Made by a program: the position numbers and the translations under genes
Assembly (NCBI GenBank): GCA_027563935.2
Contig: CM050451.1
Location: forward strand, 101,583,565 to 101,647,564
Direction of reading: 5' to 3'
From: Costus lasius
Taxonomy: Eukaryota > Streptophyta > Magnoliopsida > Zingiberales > Costaceae
DNA: 64,000 nucleotides
Shown here: positions 32,566-46,665 of the stretch, in pieces
How the letters are laid out: each line of letters opens with the position of its first letter
Position numbering within the stretch: the first letter of the stretch is position 1
The notes under the pieces: model-generated
The model's input: only the letters and a program-made list of their open reading frames with translations
Told to the model about the DNA's origin: nothing
Databases searched by the model: none

Positions 32566-35500
32566 AAAGCTCAATCCATGTCATCAAAAAGATAAGCATA
32601 AAACTTCTTCATATCAGCTTCAGTCTCCCATGTCGCCTCCTCAATCGACTGATTTCCCCAGATAACCTTTACCAAATGTATAGTCTTGTTCCTCAGAACT
32701 TTATCCTTTCTATCCACAATCCGGAGAGGTCTTTCCTCAAAGGTCAAATCACTCTGAATCTGTAAGCCACTGGACCAACTCTCTCAATAATGTCAAAAGG
32801 GCCTACAAACCTAGGGCTCAACTTGCCCTTTCTGCCAAACCTCATAACACCCTTAGTAGGTGACACCTTTAAGAAAACATGATCCCCTACCATAAACTCC
32901 AAGGGACGACGACGGTCATCAGCATAACTCTTCTGTCTGTCCCGAGAAATCTTCAGTTTATTCTGTATCTCTCTGACCTTATCAGTAGTCTCCTGAACTG
33001 CATCAGATCTCAAAATCATTCTGTCACCAGTTTCCTCCCAACACAAGGGAGTCCTACACCTTCTCCCATACAAAGCCTCATAAGGAGCCATCTGAATACT
33101 GGAGTGGAAACTATTATTATAAGTGAACTCTATCAAAGATAGATCCCGGTTCCACTCAGAACTCCAATCAACCACATAAGCTCTCAACAGGTCTTCTAGA
33201 GTCTGTATAGTACGCTCCGTCTGGCCATCAGACTGAGGATGGTATGCTGTACTAAAACTCAACTTAGTACCCAAACCTTCTTGTAAGCTCTTCCAAAACC
33301 TGGACAGAAATCAAGAGTCCCTATCAGACACAATATCAACAGGCACTCCATGCAGTCTGACTATCTCATCAATATACAATCTAGCCAGTCTCTCTAAAGG
33401 ATAAGTCATCTTGATCGGAATAAAATGGGCTGATTTAGTGAGTCTATCAACAATCACCCAAATAGCATCATGACCCAATCTGGTTCTGGGCAAACCACAC
33501 ACAAAATCCATACTGATGCATTCCCACTTCCACTCAGGAATAGGAAGGGGCTGCAACAAACCACCAGGCTTTTGGTGTTCAGCCTTTACCGTCTGACAGG
33601 TTAAACACCTAGAGACAAAATCAAATACTTCTTTCTTCATACCCGGCCACCAAAAACTTTTCTTGAGGTCCTGATACATCTTAGTTACACCAGGATGTAG
33701 AGAATACTTAGAGTTATGGCTGTCCTCCAATATTTCTTTCCTCAAGCTCGGTTCCTCAGGGACACATACCCTTCCACGAAACCGAAGAATACCATCATCA
33801 GACAAGCTAAAATCCTGAACTGTGCCTGTAACCAAACTATCCCTGATCTGAACTTATCTCGGATCCACAGACTGCTGATCTCTGATCTTCTGCAACAAAG
33901 CAGACTGTACTCTGAGGAAAGCCACATAACCAGTCTGAACTCTAGGAGAAACACTGATCCTGAGATCTCTGAACTCCTGCAGTAGTTGCCACTCACTGAC
34001 CCGTAGTGCCACTACTGAAGTAACTGGATGTCTGCTCAGTGCATCAGCCACTACATTGGCCTTTCCAGCCTGATACTGAATAGAGAAGTCATAGTCTTTG
34101 ATCAACTCCATCCATCTTCTCTGTCTCATGTTCAACTCCTTCTGAGTGAAGATGTACTTGAGACTCTGGTGATCAGTGAACAGATCAAACTCTTGACCCA
34201 ACAAATAGTGACGCCATATCTTTAGAGCAAAGACTACGGCCGCCAACTCTAAGTCATGAGTAGGGTAGTTCAACTCATACTCCTTCAGTTGTCTCGAAGC
34301 ATAGGCTACCACAGAACCCTTCTGCATCAAGACACAACCCAACCCCTTGCCTGAAGCATCCGTATAGACAGTAAACCTTTCCCCATCGCTAGGAATAATG
34401 AGGATCGGTGTACTAGTCAACCTCCTCTTCAGCTCCTGAAAGCTCTCTTCACACTTGTCATCCCAATTAAACTTGGCCTCCTTCCTGGTCAATTTAGTTA
34501 AAGGACCCGCCAGCTTGGAGAATCCCTCAACAAACCTCCGGTAGTAACCTGCTAAACCCAGGAAGCTTCTGATCTCAGTAGCACTAGTCGGTCTTCCCCA
34601 GTCAAGGATGGCTTGCACTTTAACTGGATCCACAGACACCCCCTGACCAGAAATCACATGCCCAAGGAAGCTGATCTTTTCTAGCCAAAACTCACACTTA
34701 CTGGCCTTGGCATATAATCGGTTCTTCCTCAGGATCTCCAGCACTCTGCGCAAGTCACTGACATGATCCGAAGTAGTCCGTGAGTATACCAAGATATCAT
34801 CTATGAAGACTACCACACATGAATCAAGTAATTCATGAAATACCCTGTTCATCAAATCCATGAAGACAGCAGGTGCATTCGTCAGTCCAAAAGGCATAAC
34901 TAGAAATTCAAAATGCCCATACCTGGTCCTGAAAGCAGTCTTAAATATATCCTCATCATTGACCCTAAGCTGGTAATACCCTGATCTCAGGTCAATCTTA
35001 GAGAACACTGTCGCTCCCTGTAATTGATCAAATAGATCATCAATTCTGGGAAGAGGATACTTATTCTTGATAGTCACTTGGTTCAGTTGCCTGTAGTCTA
35101 TACACATCCTCAGGGTTCCATCTTTCTTCTTTACAAACAGTACTGGCGCTCCCCAAGGAGAAGCACTAGGCCGAATGTAACCTTTCTCTAGCAATTCCTC
35201 CAGTTGCTTCTTAAGTTCGGCCAACTCTGATGTAGCCATGCGGTAAGGAGCTCTGGAGATAGGTGCCGTACCTGGCGCCAACTCAATGCCGAACTCCACC
35301 TCTCGTATCGGTGGCAAGCCTGAAAATTCCTCAGAGAACACATCAGGAAACTCTTTCACCACCGCCATCTGAGTCAAATCAGAAGTAGAATCATCCTGCA
35401 CCTTAACATGTGCAAGATAACCTTTACACCCACTAGCAAGTAACTTTCTGGCTTGTAGGAAAGATATCACATGCGGTCCTTGGTCTGACACTAGACCTCT

Positions 35501-37057
35501 CACAAAAAGCCGATTCCCATCTAGCAGATTCAAAGTAATTACTTTTTCAAAGCAATCCACAGTGGCATGATGTGAGGATAACCAATCCATACCTAGAATG
35601 ACATCATAGTCTTGCATGTCCAAAAGGATTAGATCCACAAGAAACTCATAACCCTCTACATGCACTACACAATCAGCACAAACAGTGTCTGCAGATAGTG
35701 ATTTCCCTAAGGGAGTACTTACAGACACAACATAATTCAGCACCTTAGGTAACACAGGTAAACATGCAGCAAATTTAACAGATACAAAAGACAAATTTGC
35801 ACCAGGGTCAAATAAAATGCGAGCTAACTGATCAAATACAAATAAGGTACCTTCCACGACAGATCGGGAAGCTCGCGTATCCTTCTCAGCCACAGCATAA
35901 ACCCGAGTTTGGACTGTAGGCTTATCTGCGCCTCTCTGCTGCATCTCAGGTTCTTTGCAGTCCTTGACCATGTGCCCAGGTTTCTTACACCTGAAGCAAA
36001 CACCATTCTTCTTATAACAGTCCTTCATTAGATGTCCCTTGAGCCCACAATAATTACAATTCCGGTCCTCTGTGATACTGTTCTTTACATCCCTGGCATC
36101 CCTGAACTGTTGCGGTGCATCCCTGGACTGCTGCGGTGCCTTGTAAGAGTAAGGCTTATACCTGCTCTTCTTGTAGTCCTTATGCCTAGGGTACTTCTTA
36201 CCCTTGCCGCCATTACCATACTGAGGAGCCGCCGCCTCAACTGCAGGAACCACCGTCACGGCCACACTAGAACTCCTCTCAGATATGTACCTCTCAATGG
36301 TGCGTGCTCGCCCAACAGTCTCAACATAAGTCTCTAAGTGCTGAGCACCAACCTGTTCTCGAATATCCCATCTGAGACCTCTGAGAAACTTGGTAGCCCT
36401 CCTCTTTTCAGTGTTTATCAGGTGAGGGGCATACTTTCCCAACTTAGTGAACCGTAACTCATACTGGTCCACAGTCATATCACCCTGCTCCAGATGAATA
36501 AATTCCACCTCTCGGTCCTCCACCAAGCTATCGGGGAAGTACTTCTCATTAAATTGAGACAAGAAATAGGGCCAATCTACTGTTTCATGTCTTTCTTCTG
36601 CAAGTCTCACCACGCCCTTCCACCACTCATCTGCATCACCACGCATCATATAGGTGGTCAGACACAGCTTATCCTCATCTGTGCAACGCATGACTTGGAA
36701 AATCTTGTCCAAAACCAACTGCCAGTTCTTTGCAGTACTTGATTCTGAGCCCCCATAAAAAGAACTAGGACCCAGTTTCTGGAATTCACTCACTAACGAG
36801 GCATAGCGCCTGTGAGCGTCCTCCTGAGAGTCAGTCCCCACTCCTTGAGTAGTAGTCTGAGATCTCTCTTGAGTCAACTGCTGCAAAAGCTGCTGTTGCG
36901 CTTCTTAATGCTGAGTCTGTTGCTGCTGCAACATCTGAGCTTGCCTCTCTATCATGGCACCTTGTTGCTGTACCATGCCTGTCAGAGTAGCAATGGTTCT
37001 CGAGAGATCTGAGGTCTGCTCATTCTCGCCGCTAGCATTTCCTCTGGTTCGCACCAT
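32566..37057 (-). pseudogene. Gypsy B Gag-Pol, three stops and a frameshift deletion
   Basis: It aligns along its whole length with the gypsy A polyprotein and keeps the zinc knuckles ([28 protein letters not shown]), protease DPGA, FIDD, TDAS, the integrase finger and GPF motif. It starts MVRTRG at 37057. Breaks: TAA at codon 51 (36905-36907), TAA between RNase H and integrase (33854-33856), and TGA in the integrase core (33311-33313). A deletion of about 109 bp near 32762, relative to gypsy A, shifts the frame and removes the end of the GPY/F region and the lead into the chromodomain. A smaller indel alters the last codons. It cannot make a full polyprotein. Confidence 0.93.
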
Positions 37058-37183
37058 CTTAAATTCCTACACACACATACCACAGTAAGGAAAGCAAACA
37101 TAAACCTATCAGGTGTCTAGCAATACACAAACAAGTTTTCCCCCGAACTAAGTTTTAGCTAGCCAACTCCTCTGATACCATTC
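37058..37183 (-). promoter_or_regulatory. Gypsy B leader and primer binding site
   Basis: 37169-37180 (cctctgatacca on the plus strand) is the reverse of the same initiator tRNA-Met primer site used by gypsy A. Three bases separate it from the LTR. The leader is short, as in A. Confidence 0.85.
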
Positions 37184-39874
37184 TGTCACATCCCGTTATC
37201 TTAACCCCAATCAAGGATCACAAATCACAGAGAAACAGGATGTTATCATACAAGATCGATGCACATGCTAGGTAAAACCAAGTTCAGGAAAACCCGATCT
37301 GAAAATTTTCAAGAATCCATACATAAAACACACGAATACACAAATTTCATAAATGTACCTGCCACCACGCAATCCTTGCACTAGACATATGCAAGTTCAC
37401 ATTTATATCAAATCCGATTACACAAATATAAATCGACTACAAATTCAAAACACAAACCACAATGTCGATTCTATAATTTTATAACCAATATCAATGTTAC
37501 CAAACACTGAAACCAGGCTAAAGCCCGCGGTGACACAAAAATCAGAATATCAAACTGCCATAACCGGCAACACAAGTTCACATAGTTTGGCCACAACTGG
37601 CAACACAAGTTCATATAATTCGGCCACAACCGGCCCCAGTAATTAAGCACAAAAGTCTTAATCATTCAACTGGCATATCACGATATTCATATAAAATGCT
37701 AACTGGAAATGCGCCCCTGCTCTACACCTGAAAATAATGAGGGGTGAGCTACACAGCCCAGTGAGTGGATAGTCTCAAACGACCATCCATAACATACACA
37801 CAAAAATACATGCAGATTATTTTAAAAACATTTAACAGAATATCAGGTCAATATATAACACAATTAAAGAATAGAATTCATATAAAACAGTCAGATGTAC
37901 ACTGCTAAGACATCACACAATTATCACTACAGAGTAACCAAGGTTCTAGAGTTATACTCTAAACCAACTAAACACACCAACCACTTAATTAACCTAGTTG
38001 TCCAGCATATTCTGTAGTGACCATTATGGTCTAACCCGGCTTTGGCCTAAGCACTGGGAGAAGCCTGCAAATCACATGCAACATATAGATGGACGGTGTG
38101 TAGATTCAAGAGGTGGCCCCCGCCAGGTCACGACGTGGCACTTTGCTCTACGATCACCCCATAACACAAAAATCTAAGCGTCTAAGAGTGATGACATCAA
38201 GAGGTGGCCCCTGTCCGACCAAGACATGGCACTTTGCGTCTTATATCACTCGTTCTCCCAAAAGGTTCCTACTGGACAACAATAGACACATCTTATATCT
38301 TATTTCACAACGGTGGACTCCTAAGTGTAGACCAGACTCTAGGATAGTCATTATCTCATCACAATAATCACAACAGGCAGGCTGAATATCAACCCCCATC
38401 ACAATAATCATAACAGGCAGGCTGAACAACAACCCCCTCACATATCACAATACAGGGCTGAAATCTCCAACCCTTAACATATCTCATATAGACTATCCTC
38501 TTGAGTTTAAGGTAACACTTAGCCTTAGTCCTAACCATCCCATGATCACAACACATAATATTTGAAATCACATAACCACATACTATTCAAAAATCACATA
38601 ATCACATAATATTCAAAAATCACATAATCACATAATATTCAAAAATCACATAATGTAGTGTAGTCCTTAGGTTTCATGCTGATCAGTTCAGTGTAGCCTT
38701 GCTAAGTTATCACCCAAATTTCTCAAACCAAGATTCATAGCTATAAATATATAACCATAAACATATAACATGCTACACTCATGAAGAAACATTCATAAAT
38801 TGCATTTAACAAGCATCTATAATATCAACATAAAATTAAAACATGTATTCTTATAAACTACTTTACAATTTGCCACAAGTAAACATGTTAACTACAAATA
38901 TCAAGATGTCGGTTTTCATAAACAATTATCAAGATTTCGGTTCTCATACATATTATCAAGATTTCGGTTTTTTTTTAGGTTTTTATGGAAAATACTCTAA
39001 ATTCGGTTTTCATGAAGAACATCTTAATTTCGATTTTCATGGAAAAATACCCTAAATTCGGTTTTCATGAAGAACATCTTAATTTCGGTTTTCATACCCT
39101 AAATTCGATTTTCACGATAAATACACTTTGCATAATTTCGGTTTTAACATGGTAAATAAGACATTCAAGTGTATCATTTGATAGATCAAATAAGACATTC
39201 CACTCACCTCTTAACCGTGAACACCAAGGTGAAAATCCTCTACAAAAAAATCGTCTAAAGCCTTTAAACCGCCCAAAGAATCTCCAAGAACTCGCCAAGG
39301 AAGTTTCTTCACCTCAAGGAAAATTCGCCAAGGGGAAAGAAGATGGAGAAAATCGCCTCAAGAACTCTTCAAGAATCGCCACTTCTTCTCAAGCCGTCGC
39401 CCAAAATTTTCTCCCAAGCCAAAAACACCAATTTCCTACCCTAACCGAGATTACCCACCTAAAATTTTGGTTTTCCAATTTTAAACCCGTTAATCATAAT
39501 TCAAATAGGGTTTAACCCATTTAACTAACTAATTCGAATTTTAAATCTAATATCCATCTAATTCATTGCAAACCCAATAACTAATTGATTTAACCATTAA
39601 CTAATAATTAACCATCCACTTAACGAAAATCCAATAAGGTCTATTTAATTAACAACCAATAAACTCTAATTAATTAACAATTAAATAACTTAAATTAACA
39701 AGCAATAAACTCTAATTAATTAACTGAAAATTAACATCCAATAAGCTAGTTAATTAATTAACATTAACATCCACAGTCAATGATTTTATTTAAACCAAAA
39801 CAAAATATCACAACCAATGGTTTTAATTAAATCAAAATAATACTTACCAAGACTTAAGATCCTTGGATCTTACA
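37184..39874 (-). repeat. Gypsy B 5' LTR (2691 bp)
   Basis: Near-identical partner of 29843-32534, with the same internal arrays (38107-38252 and about 38567-38661). It is followed by the right target duplicate atgag at 39875-39879. Confidence 0.94.
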
Positions 39875-40342
39875 ATGAGGATTGACTTGTCTAGTAAACA
39901 GGTCAATCTCACATGTAAGAGGTTTGCATTAATCCTTTGACTTGAGGTATTCATGTCTAGATGTGATGATGGATATACTTTAATACAGTCTTACATTTCT
40001 CCGTATATGGGTGACCAAAACGACTGTCATTGGTCATATCATAAGTCATATCGAGATATGAATGACCAATAGTAGGATTTGCCCCTTCCTTAATTGGAAG
40101 CATGATATCCACTTAGGGGCGAATCTAATGGCAGGATATCAGTTTAGGCAAAGGGATATATAATGCATGGAATCCTCATTGCTTGTTTAGGAGTTGTTGC
40201 CATATGACTTAAGTCCAATGACATGGGTAGTAATGATGTGTTGCTAGATACCTTTCACTACTTATGATGATCTATCATCATTGCCATCGTCATTTGGATC
40301 CTACGGGGTCACACGCAATAGACTCTTGACGTTGCATTAATC
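39875..40342 (+). repeat. Copia C4 3' LTR, right part
   Basis: It continues the LTR interrupted at 29842. It shares only landmarks with the main C-family LTR, such as gatgtgttgctagata and a ggtcacac motif. Its own 3' end is missing; it joins C5 abruptly at 40343. No gene. Confidence 0.65.
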
Positions 40343-41484
40343 AGAAGCACTGTAACAATATGGGTTTGAGATTCCTCAACCATTAGTTTAAGTGCAAGTG
40401 GGAGATTGTTAGGGTATGCCCTTAAGGCTAATGTTTGAGGCCTTGGGCTATTTTCAGTATCATGTATAAACAATATATATATATATATATATATGTTTTA
40501 TAAAGGCAATCGTTGTTATTCAGATTGTTACATTATCTGCTGCTGTATGTATACTTCTGAGTAATGTCTCAATGGTGTTTAGCTTAGCTGACATTCAGTA
40601 TTGTCCTTAGTCGAGATATCTCGGTGAACATGAGACAGCCTTGATATGATTGAGACTAATATGTGCTCTAATCTTGTAGGATGCTTCGAGCGTGGAATAA
40701 GATTTAGACACATAGGTGCATTGGATGTACTGGACTGACCCTTCTTAGGATATTCAATTGTTTGTCACAATGGGAATAATCCTTGTATGCAAGCAAGTGG
40801 CATATTCCCTCTGACTTGAGATCACTTGTGTTTCTAAGTGATGATTGACATTGTCTTGAGGTAGTTCAATATCATTTGAAAGATAATGCTTAAGGATTGT
40901 CTTGGATAGTGGGCATGAGTCATGTTAGGGCACTTGTGGTAGATATAGGATTGCCTCTCCTGGTTGGAGTGTGGTGTTCTAAGGGGCCCCCTGGATGAAA
41001 TGGTTGAGAATGTGTATGGCCATACCCAGACGACTATGTTCATCTGATCTAACCATTTTCATCATGTTGGAATAGCAGGCTTGACACGCTTGTCCAACGA
41101 GAACATCCAGTGGCAAAGGGAAACTTGTATGCCAAGTGAATTAGATTCACACTTGTGCTGTGGTTTGGGAGTAGTCTTGGAAGACTCTTTCCTTCATATC
41201 GGGAGACAGTGATGTGTTGCTAGATACCTCTCTCTGATCGTGATAACGTAAGTTATCGTTACCGACATTGAAGGAAACCCTTAGGGTCGCACAATTTGAT
41301 GATATGGCTTACTTATGTCAAATCGTGTGGACTGGAATTATTCTAGTTCAGTTTAAAGGAATTTAAGCTCTGATTGAAAGTGAGATCTAGTCTAATCATG
41401 TTTGATTGATTAGGGCATGTGATCGGTAAGCTTTGATCGGTGGATTGATACTTGATCGTATAGATCAGGGGTTCAATGTGATGT
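40343..41484 (+). mobile_element. Copia C5: gag-pol tail, purine tract and partial LTR
   Basis: The last codons (KHCNNMGLRFLNH, truncated on the left) and the tract aagtgcaagtgggagat run into an LTR from 40407 (tgttagggtatgcc). The LTR stops at 41484, where C6 begins in the same orientation. A 22-bp AT dinucleotide run lies at 40473-40494. The rest of this LTR is expected right of the window, beyond C6. Confidence 0.8.
40473..40494. repeat. (AT)n microsatellite in the C5 LTR
   Basis: Eleven AT dinucleotides, not present at this site in the C3, C6 or C9 LTRs. Confidence 0.9.
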
Positions 41485-42901
41485 TGTTGGGGTATGCCCT
41501 TAAGGCTAATGTTTGAGACCTTGGGATTGTATCAGTATCATGTATATACTCTGTGTTTATAAAGGCAATGGTTGTTATTCAGGTTGTTACATTATCTGCT
41601 GCAATATGTATATTTCTGAATAATGTCTCAATGCTGTTCAGCTTGGCTGACATGCACTATTGTCCTTAGTCGAGATATCTTGGTGAACATGAGACAGCCT
41701 TGATATGATTGAGACTAATATGTGTTTTAATCTTATAGGATGCTTCGAGCATGGAATAAGATGTAGACTCATAGGTATATTGGATGTACTGGACAGACCC
41801 TACTAGGATATTCGATTGCTTGTCACAATGTGAATAATCCTTATATGCAACAAGTGGCATATTTCCTTGACTTGAGATCACTTGTGTTTCTAAATGATGA
41901 TTGGCATTGTTTTGAGGTAGTTCAATATCATTTGAAACATAATGGTTATAGACTATCTTGGATAATGAGCATAAGTCATGTTAGGGCACTAGTGATAGAT
42001 ATAGGATTGTCGTCTCCTTGTTTAGGAGTGTGATGTTCTAAAAGGGCCCCCCTGGATGAGATGATTAAGAAAGTGTATGGCCATACCCTGATGACTATGT
42101 TCATCTGATCTAATCATGCTCATCATATTGGAGCTACAGGCTTGACACGCTTGTCCAATAAGAACATCCAGTGGCAAAGGAAACATGTATGCTTAGTGAA
42201 GTGGATTCACACTTGTGCTGTGGTTTGGGTGTAGTCTTGGAAGACTCTTTCCTTTATATCGGAAGACAGTGATGTGTTGCTAGATACCCCTCACTGATCG
42301 TGATAACGTAAGTTATCGTTACCGACATTTAAAGGAAACCCTTAGGGTCGCACAATTTGATGATATGGCTTACTTAAGTCAGATCGTGTGGACTGAATTG
42401 TTTTGGTTCAGTTTAAAGAGATTTAAACTCTGATTGTAAGTGAGATCTGGTTTGATCATGTTTGATTGATTAGGGCTTGAGATCGGTAAGCTTCGATCGA
42501 GAGTATTGATGCTAGATCGGTGAGATCAAGAGCATCTAGAGATGAACGGTTAGATCATTGAACCATTTGGTTTGATATGATCTAGACCATGGCTTGGGCT
42601 GATTTGGTTTGGTCATCGAACCAAATGTAATTGAACCGGCTCATGTGTGAGCGCATGGTTCAAAGGGAGAGGGATGAGCGTTCGGTTCACTTGAAGTGAA
42701 CGCATGAACGCTTGAAGTGATGACTTGCTATTTTTCGAAGTGGGGGTTTCCAAAATAGTTTCTCAACGCCTCACTTTCGAAGAGAACGCTCGCCTCTCTT
42801 CTCCTCACAACGCTCCTCTTTCGGTGTGGTGACACTTGACGAGAAGAAGAGGGAGTTCATCCACGCCAAGATCCATCTCTCATCTCCTTCACGCGACAAG
42901 G

Positions 42902-44584
42902 TGAAAGTCCCCTTCAAGGGGGAGCGCAAAAGGGGGTGAAACCCTAATAAGGGGGCGCATGAAATATTATAGGGGTGTCACCCTCAAGACCGCATGTAGA
43001 TCATATGATTAACTTGGTTATATTGCAAAGATCAAGTTGAGATCTATTACCATGGCCATGAGGAAGGAGGCGGCTTGGAAGCAAGAGGGCAAATGAGCTC
43101 TCCTCCAAAGAAGACGCACACAAGGATGATGAAGGCTTCCTCCTTGCGCAATTCTTGTGCTAGCAAAAATCACCAAGTTCTCCTTGCGTGTGTTGAAGTC
43201 AAGAGATGCTTGGCCGAACTCTCTTCTCGTCAAGGAAGAAGCTCTTTCTCCTCTCAAGCCAAGGCGACAATCGAATTCAATTCACCATCATCATTTAGGC
43301 GTTTTTCAAGTGATGGCGTTTCATGACTTCCAAATATGGCAAGTCATGAAGCCATGCGCTCACCCATAAGAAAACCGCCCAAATATGATTGAGCCTTGAA
43401 CCATGCGTTCACATATGTGAACCGGTTCAAGCTAATTCAATTCAATTCGGTCCAAAGACCAAACCAAACCGGCCCATGGTCTAGATCTCTCTGAACCAAA
43501 ATGGCTCAAGATCTAACCGTTCATCTCATGATGTTCCTGATCTCACCGATCTAGAATCATCTCTCTCGATCGAAGTTTACCGATCTCAAGCCCCAATCAA
43601 TCAAACATGATCAGACCAGATCTCACTTACAATCAGAGTTTAAACTCCTTTAAACTGAACCCAAAGAATTCAGTCCACACGATCAGACTTAAGTAAGCCA
43701 TATCATCAAGTTGTGCGACCCTAAGGGTTTCCTCTAAATGTCGGTAACGATAACTTACATTATCACGATCAGTGAGGGGTATCTAGCAACACATCACTGT
43801 CTCCCGATATAAAGGAAAGAGTCTTCCAAGACTACTCCCAAACCACAGCACAAGTGTGAATCCACTTCACTAGGCATACATGTTTCCTTTGCCACTGGAT
43901 GTTCTTATTGGACAAGCATGTCAAGCTTGTTATTCCAATATGATGAGCATGATTAGATCAGATGAACATAGTCATCAGGGTATGGCCATACACTTTCTCA
44001 ATCATCTCATCCAGGGGGGCCCTTTTAGAACATCACACTCCTAAACAAGGAGACGGCAATCCTATATCTATCACTAGTGCCCTAACATGACTTATGCTCA
44101 TTATCCAAGATAGTCTATAACCATTATGTTTCAAATGATATTGAACTACCTCAAAACAATGATAATCATCATTTAGAAACACAAGTGATCTCAAGTCAGA
44201 GGACATGTGCCACTTAGTGCAAACAAGGAATATTCACATTGTGACAAGCAACTGAATATCCTAATGGGGTCTGTCCAGTACATCTAATGTACCCATGAGT
44301 CTACATCTTATTCCATGCTCGAAGCATCCTATAAGATCAGAACACATATTAGTCTCAATCATATCAAGGTTGTCTCATGTTCACCAAGATATCTCGACTA
44401 AGGACTTTATAGCATGTCAGCCTAGCTGAACAGCTTTGAGACATTATTCAGTAGTACACTTATTACAGCAGACAAGGTAACAACCTGAATAATAACCATT
44501 GCCTTTATAAACACAAAAGTTTATTACATGATACTTGTACAATCCCAAGGCCTCAAACATTAGCCTTAAGGGCATATCCCAACA
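42902..44584 (-). repeat. Copia C7 3' LTR (1683 bp)
   Basis: It starts tgaaagtcccc and ends catatcccaaca on the plus strand. The palindrome is at 43405-43425. It is a complete LTR and closely matches the partial copy at 46666-48113. Confidence 0.9.
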
Positions 44585-44604
44585 ATCTCCCACTTGCACT
44601 TAAT

Positions 44605-46664
44605 CTAATGGTTGAGAAATCTCAAACCCATATTATTACAGTGCTTCTCATGCTTCTGCTGCGCCAGAGGCTTGGTAAGCGGGTCAGCCAGATTGTCATC
44701 TGTATGAACCTTGCATATTTTGATCTCGCCTCGATCTATGATCTCCCGGATCAAGTGAAAACGTCTCTGTATGTGCTTGGACTTCTGGTGCGACCGTGGT
44801 TCCTTTGCTTGTGCGATGGCTCCAGTGTTATCACAGAAGATAACCAAAGGATCGACACTCGAAGGAACAACACCAAGTTCTCTCACGAACTTACGAATCC
44901 ACACTGCCTCCTTGGATGCTTCCAAGGCTGCAACATACTCGGCTTCTGTTGTGGAATCAGCAACAGTAGACTGTTTGAAACTTTTCCACACCACTGCTCC
45001 ACCATTCAAGCTAAAAACATAGCCTGATTGCGATCGGAAATCATCCTGGTCCGACTGGAACGAAGCGTCAGTATATCCTTCTATACTGAGTTCTTCCTGA
45101 CCACCATATATCAAGAACATATCTTTGGTCCTCCGCAGATATTTTAAAATGTTCTTGACCGCAATCCAGTGTGCCTGACCTGGATTACTTTGGAATCGAC
45201 TGGTCACGCTTAACCCGTAAGCCACGTCTGGGCGAGTACACAACATCGCATACATAATGGACCCAATAGCCGAAGCATAAGGCGTATTGTCCATTTCATC
45301 TTTCTCAGTATGTGTTTGTGGACACTGACTTCTCGAAAGATTCAGACCATGTCTAACTGGAAGATATCCTCTTTTAGAATTCTCTAAATGGAATCTCTCC
45401 AGGACTTTATCGATGTAAGTACTCTGGCACAGCCCGAGAAGCCTCTTAGATCTATCCCTGTAGATCTTCACACCTAATACATAGGCTGCTTCTCCTAGAT
45501 CTTTCATCTGGAAATATTTCCTTAACCATGCCTTAACCGCATGCATTTCAGGAATGTCATTTCCAATGATCAAGATATCATCGACGTAGAGGACTAGGAA
45601 AGTAATCACGCTCCCACTAAACCTCTTATATACACACGGGTCATCCTCGTTCTTGATGAAACCAAACTCAGAGATTGATTCATCAAAATGAATATTCCAG
45701 CTTCTAGATGCTTGCTTAAGTCCATAAATGGACTTCTTTAACTTGCATATTTTATGACGATCTGATGGATTAGTGAAACCTTCAGGTTGTGTCATATACA
45801 CATCCTCATCCAGATTTCCATTAAGGAAAGCTGTTTTCACATCCATCTGCCAGATCTCATAATCGTAATATGCTGCTATCGCGAAAAGAATCCGAATAGA
45901 CTTGAACATGGCTACAGGAGAGAAAGTTTCATCATAATCTATCCCGTAGATTTGTTTGAAACCTTTCGTAACTAGCCTGCCTTTATAGGTAACCACGTTA
46001 CCATCCATGTCAATCTTCTTCTTGAAGATCCATTTACAGCCTATAGGGATTACTCCCAGAGGCGGATCAACCAAATCCCAGACTTGGTTATCTGACATGG
46101 AGTCCGTTTCGGCTCGCATAGCTTCATGCCATCTAGCTGACTCCGGTCCACTGACCGCATCCGCATAAGTGAGGGGTTCATCATTATCAATGATGTAGAC
46201 TCCGTCATAGCGCTCAGGCTGTCGACGGATCCTTCCCGATCTTCGCGGTTCCCGTGATATTTGAGCCTCAGGTTGTTCAATAACCTGTTCTACCGGCTCA
46301 GGCACATCCAACTGTGCTTGACCACTTTGTCCATCCTCTAGATTCTCATCCAGCTTTATTTCTCTCCCACTGGCTTCTTGCAGAAGAAACTCCTTCTCAA
46401 GAAAAATGGCCGTCCGAGCAACAAATACCTTGTTCTCTTTGGGATCGTAGAAATAATAACCCTTAGTTTACTTAGGGTAACCGACAAAGACGCATTTCTC
46501 AGATCTATTCTCCAGTTTCCCAGAGGTGAGCTTTTTGACATAAGCCTCGCAGCCCCAGATCCTGATAAATGTCAAGCTCGGCTGTTTCCCATACCATAAC
46601 TCATATGGAGTCTTAGAAACTGCCTTGGATGGCACTCGGTTTAGTACCTTTGCTGCTGTTTCCA
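44605..46664 (-). pseudogene. Copia C7 Gag-Pol, N-terminal half deleted
   Basis: It begins inside integrase at ETAAKVLNR and runs through the linker, reverse transcriptase (LYVDDIL), and RNase H (GYTDASFQSD, STTEAEYVAALEASK, CDNTGAIAQ) to GLRFLNH. A TAA at 46468-46470 interrupts the VGYPKETKG motif. Gag, protease and most of integrase are absent. Downstream of the stop, 568 codons stay open from an internal Met at 46311. An apparent longer frame at the 5' side reads into LTR sequence and is a by-product of the deletion. Confidence 0.92.
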
Positions 46665-46665
46665 A

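Larger units (their letters stand above)
29843..39874 (-). mobile_element. Gypsy B: full-length, coding-defective gypsy element
   Basis: A 10,032-bp minus-strand relative of gypsy A. LTRs are 29843-32534 and 37184-39874, and the target duplication atgag is exact on both sides (29838-29842, 39875-39879). The primer site is at 37169-37180 and the purine tract at 32535-32548. By eye the LTRs differ by about nine substitutions and one T-run indel, roughly 0.35%, so the insertion is young. It sits in the C4 LTR. Confidence 0.96.
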
